DNA from: Salminus brasiliensis
Lineage: Eukaryota > Chordata > Actinopteri > Characiformes > Bryconidae
NCBI RefSeq assembly: GCF_030463535.1
Contig: NC_132881.1
Span: forward strand, 40,211,973 to 40,275,972
DNA length: 64,000 bases
Reading direction: 5' to 3'
Position 1 is the stretch's first letter; every line of letters begins with the position of its first letter. Of the stretch, positions 50,758 to 62,880 are shown in pieces. The position numbers and the translations under genes were made by a program. Under the pieces are notes generated by a model. That model worked only from the letters and a program-made list of their open reading frames with translations, had not been told where the DNA came from and made no database searches.

Positions 50758-52033
50758 TAATTTCTTCTGCTTGAAATAAATTCTCAGTCTACAACTGTCT
50801 AGCTTGCTTTGTGGTTTTGAGAGTTCCTGCCGCCTGCTCTCCAGACCAACTCCAACAGCATTCATGCATGCGATGAATGCAAAAGATTGACCTCATAATA
50901 GTCTGTTACTAAAACCATTACTACTAACACAACTAATCACCCTGGGTTATTTATTTATATTAACATGGTAATGATATATCTAATCTCCATTCCTCTGGGA
51001 AGACTTCAGACTTTATTCTCTTTAGGTTCAGTGGTTAAACTGGAGGAGTTCTGTGTAGAACTAGACCCCCTTCCGTCTATTTATTCATTATTCATCTGCT
51101 CATTACTGTGTAATTTATTAGCTAGCCATCATTTCAGAGGATGATGATCAGACCAGAAGAGGGTAGGTTTCCCTTTTGAGTCTTGATTCCTCTTAGAGAT
51201 TTCTTCCTCACGCTCCGAGGAACCGCAGACTGAAGACCCCTCCTCTTTAAAGAGCACTTAGACAAAGTGTAGTGTATTTTAGAGTATTGTGGCATCCATA
51301 CTGGCTTTTGTATTTGGTAGTGTCTAAGCGTAGGTCTCTTTTGGTCACTTGGGGTCTTCTATGTGAATAAACTTTATTTCCTATTGATTTTGATCATTAT
51401 TCTAGTTTCATTGTTCTAGACTTCCCCAGTAATCACACACAAATAACCACCAGTTTAACCCTTTATTACCAAATATCTAATGATTTCTGATGGTGTATGT
51501 ACACTGTAAAAACTCTTAGACAGTATAGGTAAGTGACATTTACTTCTTTATAAGCCTTTATCACACCCAGCATAGCCCACTGTTTCTGTAATGGGGTAAC
51601 TGAGAGTTTGGTCAGGGGCTGTCCTGAGAGAAGTGGGTGTGTGTACTGAGCATGCGCGATGAGTGTGGCGGTGAAAAGGGGGAGATTAACTCCCAGCACA
51701 CTCCCTGCCTCTCTAATCCGCCCTGAGAGGATAGGCTTAGTAAAACTACGAGTCTGTCAAGACCTGCCATATTGATTGTGCTTTTTATTCGTTTTTACGA
51801 TAAAAAATATATTGAAACTTTTTTTCTGAAAGAGTCAAATCTATGTAGGATAAGAAGAGAAGGCCCGTTATTATCCACCTGGGGTTTATTTAACTAAGGA
51901 TATGTGGTTCACCCTCACCATCAGTTTCCCCGTCTGACGACGGAGCTCTCTAGCTGTGTTGTTAAACGTTTAGTATTAACTGATAGTCCAGGAATTTAAA
52001 CAGGTCCCAGGCCCACCAACACAGGGAGGCAGG
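50758..52033. other. Spacer and probable syntaxin promoter
   Basis: No coding exon recognised in 50758-52033. The part from about 51600, with a few CpGs (catgcgcgat) and the sequence up to the ATG at 52034, should hold the syntaxin promoter and 5' UTR. Confidence 0.4.
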
Positions 52034-55000
52034 ATGAAGGACCGACTGGCCCAGCTGAAGGAGGTAAGAGCGCAATTCCTCCTGTTCCTGTATCATTTCT
52101 TAGGTGATGAGCTGAAGGAGTTACTCTGCAGAGAAGGGCCGAGCTGTAACCAGCCACCAGTAGCCTGCATTGTTGGGTTTGAACCATATATAGTTGACAT
52201 ATATGAGTTTACTCATTATGTGTCGTCAGTCTAACCTGGCTTATATTATTTTATTTTTGTTTTGTTAGGCTTCATATGATGATATGATGATGCCCTTTCA
52301 GATTAAAATGAATCATGAATTAGACCCTTAACTAGGGTGTCCAAATCATACCAGCAAAGACTTGCATTTACAACAGGCTGCAGTATTTAAGTATTTAAAT
52401 TAAACTGAGGTTGAAAAGGCCTGAATTAACCACACTGATATAGACCAGGTACTTTCAATGCTAAACTTCCATGATGCACATTTTTGGCGCAGCTCACACG
52501 CTGACTATCACGCTGAATATCATCAACATCCACGAAAACGTTTCAGAATTAAAACACTTTATAGTTTATTTATTATTAATTAAAAAGAACATACTACCAC
52601 AGCTATCAATCAATCTATCTATCTACCAACCATTGTTATTATTATTATTATTGTTATTATTATTATTATTATTATTAAGTAAATGTATTATACAATTCTT
52701 GCTATTGAATTAATCTGACATGTATATAATTGTGTATGTAATTAATCTGACATGTATATCATTGTGTATGTATTTAAAGTGACAAATATTACACTAATAA
52801 TTGTTATTATTTAATTTACAAAGCCTCCCCTCAGACCCGGGGTAGAGGGCCAGTAAGGGGGAGGGAGGGCTTTAGCCAAAAGAGATTAAAGGGGAAATGG
52901 CTTTTCCCCCCTCTTCAGTTCAGCATATGGTCGCCTCACCTGCTTATCCACCATTGACATTCCTCGAGCAGGTCCACTGTTGTGGCATTCTGCTTGCACA
53001 CATTTAGCCTTTATTTTCATTAGGTTGTACATTGAGGACAGCTCCCATTCCCAATGTATTAATCACAGTTATTCAAAGGAAATAAAAGAGGCAGATAAAT
53101 GAGGATTATTATTATTATTATTATTATTATTAGTAGTAGTAGTAGTAGTAGTATGTTCATTATTTAGAACATACAATAATGAACACAAGCAAAATCAAAG
53201 CAGAAAAACACAATTAAAAAAGAATAAACAAATAAAAAGCTCAAATTTAAGACTAAATGAAATTGGATTATATATATATATACTGTATATATATTCATGA
53301 GGGTGTGACACTGCGAGCAGAGCAGTATTCTGGTGAACTGTATTGCTTATTTTCAAACACAGTTATTTGGTTTTGGTTGCTTTAAAGAGGGACTTCTGTT
53401 GTATTTTAATGGTGCAACGTCTTGTGTGTCCTAACAGAAGACGGATACAGCACCTGATGATGTGGAGATCCAGGTGGAAAATAAAGAATTTATGGATGAG
53501 TTCTTTGCTCAGGTATGTCAGCATGAACATCGTGGACCTTTTCTACTGATGTCTCCCATCATTATTCACTTTTCTGTTTATTGTGTGTGTGCATGTGTTT
53601 TTATCAGATCGAAGAGATCCGCACCAGTATTGATAAGATTGATGAGAATGTGACTGAGATTAAGCGCCTGTATTCAGTCATCCTCTCTGCACCTACATCA
53701 GACCAGAGTAAACCTCCTTTTTCATCTCTCACCATCTCTTCTTCCACTCCCTGTTTTGCATTTCATTTATTCATTCATTCCTTTTAGTCTGTTCTTTCTT
53801 TCTATCACTTCCTCCAGAGTTGAGCTCACTTACTATTACTCAGCACTTTACTCCTCTCCTAGGCTGTACACTGTCAGTTTCTGATTGACCATTCTCTCCA
53901 CTCTCTCAGAGACACAAGACGACATGGAGGCCATCACCAATGAGATCAAGAAGTTAGCCAACAATGCTCGCAACAAGCTCAAAAGTAAGTTTTCCTTCAT
54001 CTGGTAGAAGATAAAAAGGAAAGTGTGGGAGACTGATTATTGGTATCGACTGATATCAGCAAAAATGCAACAACTGGAGTCCAGGAGAGCACAGTTGGCT
54101 GTTGGCTGCTCTCTGACTGGGTAGATGGCACTCTCTTGCCTCACCACTCTTAAGTGATGTTGACCAGCACAAGCCCTGTTAGTGTGGTTGAGCTGGAGAC
54201 CCAGTGCTTTCCTCAGTGCGTTTTGGCCGCCCCACAATGCTGCATGGGCAGCAGTTCAAAAAGAGCTGGTGGCAGCCTTTTCATGTATCGGGGAAGACAT
54301 GTGAAAAGTCTTTACCCTCTTAGTGCCAGGAGCGTTGCTAGTGCTAGGGGAAGTTATGTATGGGTGGGTTAACACATTGGGGGATAAAGGGAAAAAATTG
54401 CTAAAAAAATAAAAAACTAATAAAAATAAATAAAATAAATATAAAATATAGATTGGGGGAAATTGCTAATTAAAACAAATACTAGCACTGTAGTTTACTC
54501 GTTCATGTGGTTTTGTAACACTAATGCGTTTTTGACCTTGTCAATCAGGCATTGAGCGAAGTTTGGAGACAGAAACAGAGGAGAGAGTTTCAGCTGACAC
54601 AAGAATAAAGAAGTCTCAGGTAAGAACTTTCCTTGCATCTGTTATAACCATGTAGACTGACTGAATAAGCCATTATATATTTTACTCAGTACAGTATCAG
54701 TGAGTGACAATACCCATATGAGTCTATCAATTAGACTGAGTCTAATTCCAACAGTTATTCCTGTGCTAATATTGGCACATTGTTATTAAGTTACTGTTAT
54801 TACATTTCTAAACCCTCATTCTTCTATATCCTTAGAAGGTGATGTAGTAAAACTGCTGTTACTTACTGTTGAAACTAACTTACTGGTAATGCAGGGGGAA
54901 AGCCCACTTTGCTTCTGCGCTGTAAACTCAATGAAGGTGGTCTGATGCACACTGGTAGCCCAGAAGGGGGCTGGTCTACCAAATGAGTAGGCAAGGCTCC

Positions 55001-57383
55001 CTCTGCCTCTGGTCTCTACTGCACAAACTCAGGTTGCTTGAGGGTCTATGAAGTCTTTAAATTAATAATGAAAAGTAGAGGTGATGATGATGAGGAGAAT
55101 GATACTAATAGTATTAGAATTAGAATTATACTAATATCAGCAGGTAATTAGTTAAAAAACAGCAGCTGTTGATGGTGTATTTATTGTAATCCAGAAGAGC
55201 AGAAGGTTTAGGTGATGCTGGTCTCTACAAACCTCAACAATTAAATGATATATTTCTCTCTAATTCAATACAAGGTAGGTATAGTCCCGATTTCTTTGTT
55301 CTTTGTTGTTACAAATCAGCATGGACAGATATGTACACATCAATTTTGAACATTGTAAAAGATCCACAATACCCAAATGCCACATTTTAATTGTTGTACA
55401 AATATGCAGACTGCTCTTTAGTCAATTTCTGTTTTTTTTTTAAGTTATTTATTTCATTCACTACATATTTTTTGTTTCAGCATGCTATCCTAGCGAGAAA
55501 GTTTGTTGAAGTCATGACCAAGTACAACGAAGCTCAGGTGGAGTTCAGAGAGAAGAGCAAAGGACGCATTCAGAGACAGCTAGAGATCAGTGAGTCACAC
55601 ACTTCCAAACAAGTACATGCTCAGACATATGGGTATCCCTCTTCCACTGTCACCTAGCATGATGTTAGCCACTGGGCACCCATCAGTGTTCTCCTGCAAG
55701 CAATGGTCAGCTGTCTAGCGATGTTGTTTTTGCAACAATGTCAAAAAGATGAGAAGGCAGAAGCTAGCCTTCCTACAATAGTGTCAAAAATGGCTTTAAT
55801 GACTTATATTTCTTATATGCTCTAAATAACTTGGAATAATTTTACATTCATTTCCATTCAAAATTAAGAAAGTTTTTGCCTTCTCCTGTGAAGTCACCAA
55901 TATGTGTTTTTCTTTTCATTTCTGACCATGACTTTTTTAGTATAATAAAATAAACGGGTGTTCAGTTCACACATGAAATTTATACTTTTTGACTAGAAAA
56001 GTCATGTTCATGTTCAATATTAATATATTTAATAAATAAATGATACTTGAATGAAAAGTCCTTTCTCCTATCAACAGCGGGTAAAACCACTACTGATGAG
56101 GAACTAGAAGAGATGCTGGATGGAGGCAATGCAGCTGTCTTCACGGCAGGGGTGTGTCTGTGTTTGTGTGCTTTTTTAACCTGAATGTTTTCGTATCTTT
56201 ATCTTGAAATATCTTCTAACAGTTTCATTTTTTTATTTGTTGTGCTTGCATACAGTAATACTATTCTGATCATCTCAGAGAAATAAACAGTCCTTCACTG
56301 TGTATCTGTAGATCATGGACTCAGGCATCTCCAAGCAGGCCTTGAGTGAGATTGAAGCCAGACATAAAGACATTATTCGACTGGAGAGCAGCATTAAGGA
56401 GCTGCACGACATGTTTGTGGACATCGCCATGCTGGTGGAGAACCAGGTAGCTTAGAGCTACTGTTTGTGATCTGTTTGAATGAAGCAATATGTGCATTAC
56501 AGAGTGGGATTATAAGTATTTATAGAATGATGGCAGTCCAATATGATGCAAATAAGGCATTCTCATCATGACACCGTCACCTTACAATGATCTTTCTGTT
56601 TTGCTCATTTTATTGTCATTATTAAGTTGTGTTTTTATTACTATTATATGTAGGGAAGCATGATTGACAGGATTGAGAGCAACATGGACCAGTCGGTAGG
56701 CTTTGTGGAGCGAGCAGTGGCTGACACCAAAAAAGCAGCCAAGTTCCAGCAGGAAGCACGCAGGGTAAGCTGGAAAATGAAGTTTCTTATAGGGTTACCT
56801 TATCCATTTCATTATGCCATTCTGTATGGTAACTTTAAAAGTAACCAATATTGTTCAAAAATAAATTAATGTTGAGCATTTAGTGTTGGAAATATCTTCA
56901 GTTTTTCATTATTGGCTGCTTCTATCTTACAGCTAAAATGAACCAAATATTGTAACTGAGTTTCTCTCAGTTTCTCTCAGTGACTTTTTCCTCAGACAAA
57001 TGTAAAAGTGCATTAGGCTACAGTCTCTGACAGTACAGTGTATTCCGTTTCTATCCTTTCTTCTCAATGTTGTCTTCTGTTTCTCTCTTTTTCCTTAATT
57101 CCTATTGCATTCCCTCATTTTCCTGCCTGCTTCCATGGAAATCAAAATCACCCTTTTATCCATTCTGTCCCCCCATCCATTCTCTCTCTCACCTTCTCTT
57201 TCTTTGTGCTGGTCCCTCTTATCCCCTGGTGTCACTGGTCTATATATTTCTCCTATATCTTTCTCTGTATCTTCCCTTTCTGCTGTCCCACATGATCCAC
57301 TACAGAAACAAATGATGATCACATTGTGTTGCGTCATACTTGCGGTCGTCGTTGGTGCTCTTGTGTACAGCTGGGTGAAGTAG
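52034..57383 (+). CDS. stx3: Syntaxin, best fit syntaxin 3 (Qa-SNARE)
   Basis: Ten coding exons: 52034-52063, 53438-53512, 53608-53707, 53910-53984, 54549-54619, 55481-55589, 56078-56151, 56312-56446, 56654-56764, 57306-57383 (stop TAG 57381). They total 858 nt, 285 aa. It starts [10 protein letters not shown], as STX3 does. Residues about 25-145 form the Habc bundle ([40 protein letters not shown]). The SNARE motif runs from about 186 to 248 ([20 protein letters not shown]), with the zero-layer Gln at about 223 (LVENQ). A C-terminal anchor of about 20 residues ([20 protein letters not shown]) follows. Known role: docks and fuses vesicles at the plasma membrane with SNAP-25/23 and VAMP; STX3 serves apical traffic and retinal ribbon synapses. 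LYSVILSAP and the start favour STX3 over STX1/STX2, though the anchor is STX1-like. AATAAA at 58533. Confidence 0.93.
52633..52677. repeat. (ATT)n microsatellite (syntaxin intron 1)
   Basis: Near-perfect ATT tract. Another ATT tract grading into AGT lies at 53107-53152 in the same intron. Confidence 0.9.
54068..54388 (+). repeat. SINE family S2, copy 5 (syntaxin intron 4)
   Basis: Body and tail of the family: gagagcacagttggctgttg, gggtagatggcactctct, ttttcatgtatcggggaaga, gggtgggttaacacattggg. The tRNA-like head is missing. Confidence 0.7.
55782..55950 (-). mobile_element. MITE family A, copy 5 (fragment, syntaxin intron 6)
   Basis: Matches acttggaataattttacatt, ccattcaaaattaagaaagt and ccttctcctgtgaagtcacc of the family, diverged. 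Confidence 0.45.
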
Positions 57384-57514
57384 GAAATCTGCTGGTAGGG
57401 TGCTGAGTGTTTCTTGTGGTAAAATCATACATACATATGAAGTTTAGTCACTATCCTGCAAAAACAGTGTATCTTTTTTGTATCTTTTTTTTTTTTTTAT
57501 ACATAAATTGAATC

Positions 57515-57682
57515 TGGTGGTTGGTCTTTACATTGTCCAAATGCCTTTACATTACATTATTGGACCAATAAAAATGCTCCAAAATTACTTACAATTTACA
57601 ATTGACAATTGAGAGTTAATAGGGCATTTTCTTTTCCTGTAAAGTTGACATTTTGAAGATACAAGGTTTTTACAACAGTGAC
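57515..57682 (-). mobile_element. MITE family A, copy 6
   Basis: Contains attggaccaataaaaatgct ccaaaatt, tcctgtaaagttgacatttt and gaagatacaaggtttttaca: the inverse of the start of copy 3. It falls in the syntaxin 3' UTR. Confidence 0.65.
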
Positions 57683-57689
57683 AAGTTCA

Positions 57690-60010
57690 CATACACCCAG
57701 AATCTCATGGCCATATTTGGGCTTTTAATAATTTCTTTGAACTGTTTCTTTTTCTGGGGCAAAATGAGTGAAAACATGCGTTCACAATGCAAAAAACAAG
57801 AATCAGGTGCACAAATGATTTTTGGGAAACACAGGGTCAGAGGCAAAATAATACTCAAGGTCAGAAGGTCAGAAAAATACATTGAGCACATTTAATGTTT
57901 AGTTAAATGTCACTTTGCAAGTTGATCAGATGCTTTTGGTAGCTAAAAACAACCTTCGTTGGCAGAATTGGTAGAGGACACCTAAATGTGTTGGATTCCT
58001 GGCCCAAAGTTGACTTATTTGACAGTTCATTTGAGGACAAGACTTGAGGAAGGCCATTAAGGCCATTTTCTTTGTCCATGTGGTCAGCAGCTTGAAGGTG
58101 TTATTTACGGGACAGGGCTTCTGTTTTGGACGGCGGAGGAGAATTCACTTTAAGTAGACAGTAACGCTAGTGTTTTAGCAGTTTCCACTTTGAGCCAGCT
58201 GAGGGAGACAGTTTAGGTCTTCCTTCAGACCTTGTCAAAATGGCTACACCTCCCAGTTGGAACTGATGATCTTGGAATCTGCTGTTGTTTAGAAGTGGTA
58301 GCAATAGACATTCCTGACTTGTGTAAATCTAAGACCATCCTTCTCAGATCTGCACTGCACTAATTCAAACTTGTGCATCAAATGTTTTGTTTTATCTATT
58401 AAAGAGGTGTGCTGTAGTGTACACTCATTCTGCCCCATGCAAAAAAGCAGAGAAATGACTGAAAGCCCAATATTGCCATTCATGTCCATATTGAGTGTAT
58501 GTAAACCTCTTTACATACTGAACATATGATGAAATAAAGGAGGTTATGGTTATATGGTTATAAGGTGACATTTACTCTCCCTCAGGTGAAGACGCCACCT
58601 ACCCCACTCCAACTCTGTCTGGAGTCTAAGTCATCAATGGAAAAATGGCTCCACAGACTCACAAGCTCTCTCTCCTTCCCTTCTCTTTGTATATTCCCAA
58701 TTTTTCTTCATTATTATTTTTTTTTCATCTTTCCACTTCTTTGTTGTCCCATAATTTTAAAAGACGTTGTCCTGGCTGTCTTTGTAGGCCTATGGTTCAA
58801 TTCAGATCAGTTTATGTGTAGTCAATCTGCTCTTTTGTGATCAGTTAGTTTGTCATCATTACAGTGGCCCTGTATAATATTCATTGAATTTTTTAAAATT
58901 TGCTAACATAAATTATGAGCTCAGGGAGTTTAAGTGGAATCAATCATTTCTTTTGGTCAATTTTTTTTATATATCTGACGCACCATAACTAATGATCAAT
59001 AGGGGCGTGTATGTCTTGTCTTTATGGCTTGTGTTGTTAATTTAAATAGATTTAATTCTGAATGAAAACACTGATCTAAAACATCCACTCCAGTTGGCCA
59101 TGCTATATAGACTAGATGCAGAAATGACTGACAGCAAGTTGGGTTTTCTCTTGTGTAGCAAGCTTGCCTTTTTATTCACCCTAGTCAGTTTAGATCAAGA
59201 AGGGTTGGACTATAGACAGTTTCTGTAATCCACGTTTTTATGTGGAATATTTGTCTCACGTAGACATGTAGTTTTTTTTGTCATGTAGTGCTTATTTGTC
59301 AGCTGTCTGTTCAATGTCACTGAAATAAATAAAAGGGGACATGTAATTTGATATAACTTTAGTCATCATTAATTATCCAAGACCACTAGTCAGGCTGCAG
59401 AACTGAACAGAATAGAATAAATAGATTTTTCTGCTGTCTAGCTATTTATAGCTATTTATAAAGATGAATCCCATGATGAAATGCACCATTCTGGAGAAAC
59501 ACACCGAAAGAGAACTCCGTTATAACGTATCTCTGTCATTTCACATTTTGTTTACATCTTAAAATTTAATTATGCTAAATTCCTGGTGATTACTGGTATA
59601 TATTTAAATAGGACCTGATTCATTTACATTACTTTCATGCGTGTCAGATTTCTACAACTGCAAACTACAGTCCTGATGAAAGAATGGGTGAGAATATGCT
59701 ATACTGCTGTTTTTAACACTATGGTCGCCACAAAAGGAATGCAGTCTAGTCTGGATAAACCTGTTTTCCATAAAGAGGCAAACTGGATTTGAGAAAATTC
59801 AAAATCCACTCTTATGGAAAAGAAATCACAAAAGCATTGTCCTTCACATTTAATACATCCATTACTCACTGAATCTCATGGACTGTGCCCATGCTTCCTA
59901 TGTAGTGCTCTACACAGGTTAAACTGAGATCACTGTGGGAACAAGTAACTACATCAAGGAGACGTTTTAAGTACCTAAATATTATTTATTTATTCTACCT
60001 TACTTTACTG
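57690..60010. other. Syntaxin 3' UTR and spacer
   Basis: AT-rich sequence; AATAAA at 58533 may end the syntaxin mRNA. A frame open from a ctccctcag acceptor (58586-58840) is noted separately as doubtful. No other exon recognised. Confidence 0.4.
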
Positions 60011-60083
60011 TGGGGGGCTCTGTAGGTTTAGGCCACTATACCCATATTTTATGTCGACGTTATATTGTGGACAACCGTCTTAG

Positions 60084-60141
60084 CCAATCAGCGCTGCCCT
60101 TCCTGCGGCGGACCAATCGCCAGTCACTTCCTCGTTATAAA
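60084..60141 (+). promoter_or_regulatory. Core promoter: paired CCAAT boxes and TATA box
   Basis: CCAAT boxes at 60084-60088 and 60113-60117 (29 bp apart, same direction, both in NF-Y-like context CCAATCa/g) are followed by TATAAA at 60136-60141. Spacing and order fit a plus-strand start near 60165-60170. The region is richer in CpG than its flanks. Confidence 0.6.
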
Positions 60142-60164
60142 CCCCCAGTCGTGTGGGAGCCAAG

Positions 60165-60392
60165 AAGGAGGACCATGCGGACTTACCAGCACTTACAAAG
60201 GGAGAGCGTTTTCTTTAACGGCTCCATACCACAGCACAGCGATTGAGAATATGGTCACACGCATTTGTGCTCCTGGTGTTTTGGCTCATCTAAAGGGAGT
60301 TTTACGATCACCTGGGCCCTAAGTAGAACTGAAATGCGAGCATGAACACAATGGCTACAAGAGACGGGATGTCAAGCTCTGGGAGAGCGAAG
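60165..60392 (+). other. Probable first exon of an unidentified transcript
   Basis: Downstream of the TATA box the sequence runs to a consensus-like donor (gtaaat) at 60393. It holds an ATG at 60174 opening a 23-codon frame (MRTYQHLQRE..., stop 60244-60246), then ATGs at 60342 and 60351 with a frame open to the donor (MNTMATRDGMSSSGRAK, phase 0). It could be an alternative first exon of the kdm2a-like gene 2 kb downstream, or a separate gene continuing outside the recognised exons. I do not recognise the peptide. Confidence 0.4.
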
Positions 60393-61249
60393 GTAAATAT
60401 CCAGAGGCAGGGTCATACAGTCTGTGTCTGATGTTTAACTCTAATCACTTTTTTGGAAAGCTGAAAAGCTGACCCTTAAGTTCAGCTCAACGTACACCAC
60501 GATATGTCCCTTTGGATGTCGGAAAACCAATAGCTAGCTGCATGTGGCAGTGAGTGACACGGGCCGTCCTTCAATGAAAGCACAGTTGTTTTGTCGAGTT
60601 GTTCAACCATTGGTTCTTGGTCTTGTGCTGCCTTCAAGTTCTCCTCAGAGGTTCCTACTTACGATTTTGGAGCTCGGTACGACGTGATATGTGTCCAACC
60701 TTTTTTGGCACGCCCCCCAATTCAGAAAGTCATCTCTTAAACACGATATATAAGACACATCCGAGATATATCATTGTTTTAGTTATTGCGTTTTTTTGTT
60801 ATTCGCAAATTTTGTTGAAGTGCCATGTTGTTTGAGTTCAACAGCAAACCGATTATAGCAAGACCATCTCGTTTCGTGGATGTTGCCAATAATAATTTGC
60901 CAATAATAACTTGAACTTAAAGCTGAATTATATAGTTGTATTAGTATTATTATTATTATTATTATTAATAATAATAATAATGTATTTAGCTAGTATTATT
61001 ATACTGTACGTTATAATTATATTGTTTCCTTGTCTGAATGTATTAAACACAGGTAGCTATTGTCGATATTTTAGCTGAAATCGTTCCAACACGTCTTTAG
61101 CAGGACAAATTCTATGTAAATTCTATGTAAAAATTAATACTGTACTCTCCATATGGTGCTATTTGCCAAACGACTTGAAGGCAGCATAAATCCATATTAT
61201 TTCGTTCCCCAAATATGCACGATGATTGACACCGTCCTTGTCCTATCAG

Positions 61250-62338
61250 AACCGCGACCGGCGTGTCGCATTTGCTTCCCATTGGCCCACCGAGGCTGGT
61301 GGGCGTGTCCTTCTTTGGAGTGCTGCTGGAGTTTTTATGACGATTTGAAAATGGCGGCGAACGGTTCACCACTTCGGCTAACTTTACCGTAAATTCACAG
61401 AGAGGCGCTGTGCAGAGAGCGGATAATGTCCGTGCGCTGTTTAAAACTTTACAGGAAAGTGTGTGGCTTTTACAGGGAAGCATTTGGACTGTCTTATGGC
61501 GGCGGGTTTGACGGCGAGTTGGCGAAGTTGATCTGGAAATAACCGCCGCTGTTCAGTTTGATACAACTTCAGCGGTCTGAGCTGGAGCTAACGCTAGCGG
61601 GCTAGCTAACCCGGACAGTGTAGTTTACCCCGGGTATAACTTAACGTTACTGCTTTCACCCACCCAGCGGGCTGCCACGTTTAGTTTGCACACAAATTAA
61701 CGTAGTGATATACACAAACATCCACGCGGATAATAAACCCTGGCTGCAATAAATTGAACTCGAAGTGAAGGCGATATCGCAGTAGCTGTGTGAGCGTTAG
61801 CCAGCGAGCTAACGATCGTTTGTCTGGAGTGGAGCGATGCTACGCTTTAGTGGAGGGTAGTAGCGAGCACTACTGGGTGATTTATATACACAGTGTTCAA
61901 CAGTAAAACGTTTAATGCGACTGGTAAGAAGAATGCGCGGTTACTATTGTGTTATTGCTAACGTTATAAAGTAAAGCCAGCTCACGAAGGAAAGTTAGCT
62001 ATCTAAATAAAGCCAGCGGAGGTCAACGGCAGGTTAACAAGCGCACCGACCTAGCTAGATACAGATGTAGCGTTAGCCATGTTGGCTAACACCAGTAGAC
62101 CTGTTGTAGACGTTTTACATACATTTAGATAGTTGTATTGTTTAATTCGCGGTTGGATGGACCGTGCTCAGTCACGAAGCGTTTATCGCAGCTATCGTCG
62201 AGGTTATCTAATCGCTGCCTGGCGTGGATCAAGTGCTTGTAGCTGAACTTGTCTCAGTGTTGACAGACGCGACTGTAGAGACAGGCGCAGGTTGGTGCTT
62301 CTCTGGGATTTACCTATAGCTACTTTCCTCCTGTGGAT
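61250..62338 (+). promoter_or_regulatory. CpG-rich promoter and 5' UTR of the kdm2a-like gene
   Basis: Dense CpG from about 61250. An inverted CCAAT box (cccattggcc, about 61278), a GC-box-like gggcgtgtcc (about 61302) and a YY1-type AAAATGGCGGC at 61348-61358 are visible; a second atggcggc is at 61496. The ATG of the YY1 site opens a 13-codon upstream frame (MAANGSPLRLTLP, stop at 61390-61392), and the second opens an 11-codon one. Together these suggest a TATA-less housekeeping promoter with a long leader carrying short upstream frames. Confidence 0.65.
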
Positions 62339-62374
62339 ATGGACGAGTCAAAACTGCGATACAGCAAACGACTG
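62339..62374 (+). CDS. kdm2a: First coding exon of a KDM2A-like histone demethylase gene (gene runs off the window)
   Basis: ATG at 62339 opens MDESKLRYSKRL, ending in phase 0 at a good donor (gtaggt, 62375). The RYSxRL core at this distance from the start resembles the beginning of KDM2A (human protein starts with an acidic stretch, then RIRYSQRL). KDM2A is a JmjC H3K36me1/2 demethylase whose CXXC domain targets CpG islands; those domains would lie beyond 64000. KDM2A lies on human 11q13, as does NDUFS8, which supports the call. Only 12 codons are visible, so the identity is provisional. Confidence 0.5.
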
Positions 62375-62477
62375 GTAGGTAGCTATAGATAGCTTTAATA
62401 TGGCTCAGTACACTGATCCACAAATGCTGATTTTCTCTGCTCACCACCTGCAGCTATCTGCATAAACAGCATCAAAA

Positions 62478-62600
62478 CCAAAATCAAATCAAATCAGATC
62501 AATTTTTATTTGTCACATACACAGTCATACACAGTGTAACTTGCAGTGAAATGCCCACATCAAGCTATACAATAAAAATCTACATTTAAACTTAACTAAA
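62478..62600 (-). repeat. LINE-tail-like fish repeat
   Basis: Block aatcaaatcaaatcagatca, tttttatttgtcacatacac and acagtgtaacttgcagtgaa is a common fish interspersed repeat; the (aatca)n start is the inverse of an L2-like 3' terminus. Confidence 0.5.
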
Positions 62601-62739
62601 CCTTAACTTAATGAAGTAAAGTGCAAAATAAAAAAATAAAAATAGAATAAGTTACATTTAAGTTAAAAAGTAAAATATGAAAATATGAAATATAAGCAAA
62701 AAAAATACAAAATACAAATATATATACACAGATGAAATA

Positions 62740-62768
62740 GTGCGTGTGTGTATGTATGTGTGTATGTA

Positions 62769-62815
<47 letters not shown>

Positions 62816-62880
62816 ATGTGTGTGTGTGTATATATGTGTGTATGTATATGTATATATGTATATGTACATATGTATCTGTA
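62740..62880. repeat. Mixed (GT)n / (TA)n microsatellite
   Basis: Alternating purine-pyrimidine tract of about 130 bp with GT, GTAT and TA units. Open frames across it are artefacts. Confidence 0.9.

Noticed and set aside
60010-60322. Two overlapping frames (78 and 85 codons) at the TATA/CCAAT promoter
   Set aside because: Both begin upstream of the TATA box, so they cannot be in the mRNA as written; only the internal ATGs are kept as possible.
62663-62869. Tyr/Ile/Thr-rich frame on the minus strand
   Set aside because: Translation of a GT/TA microsatellite.
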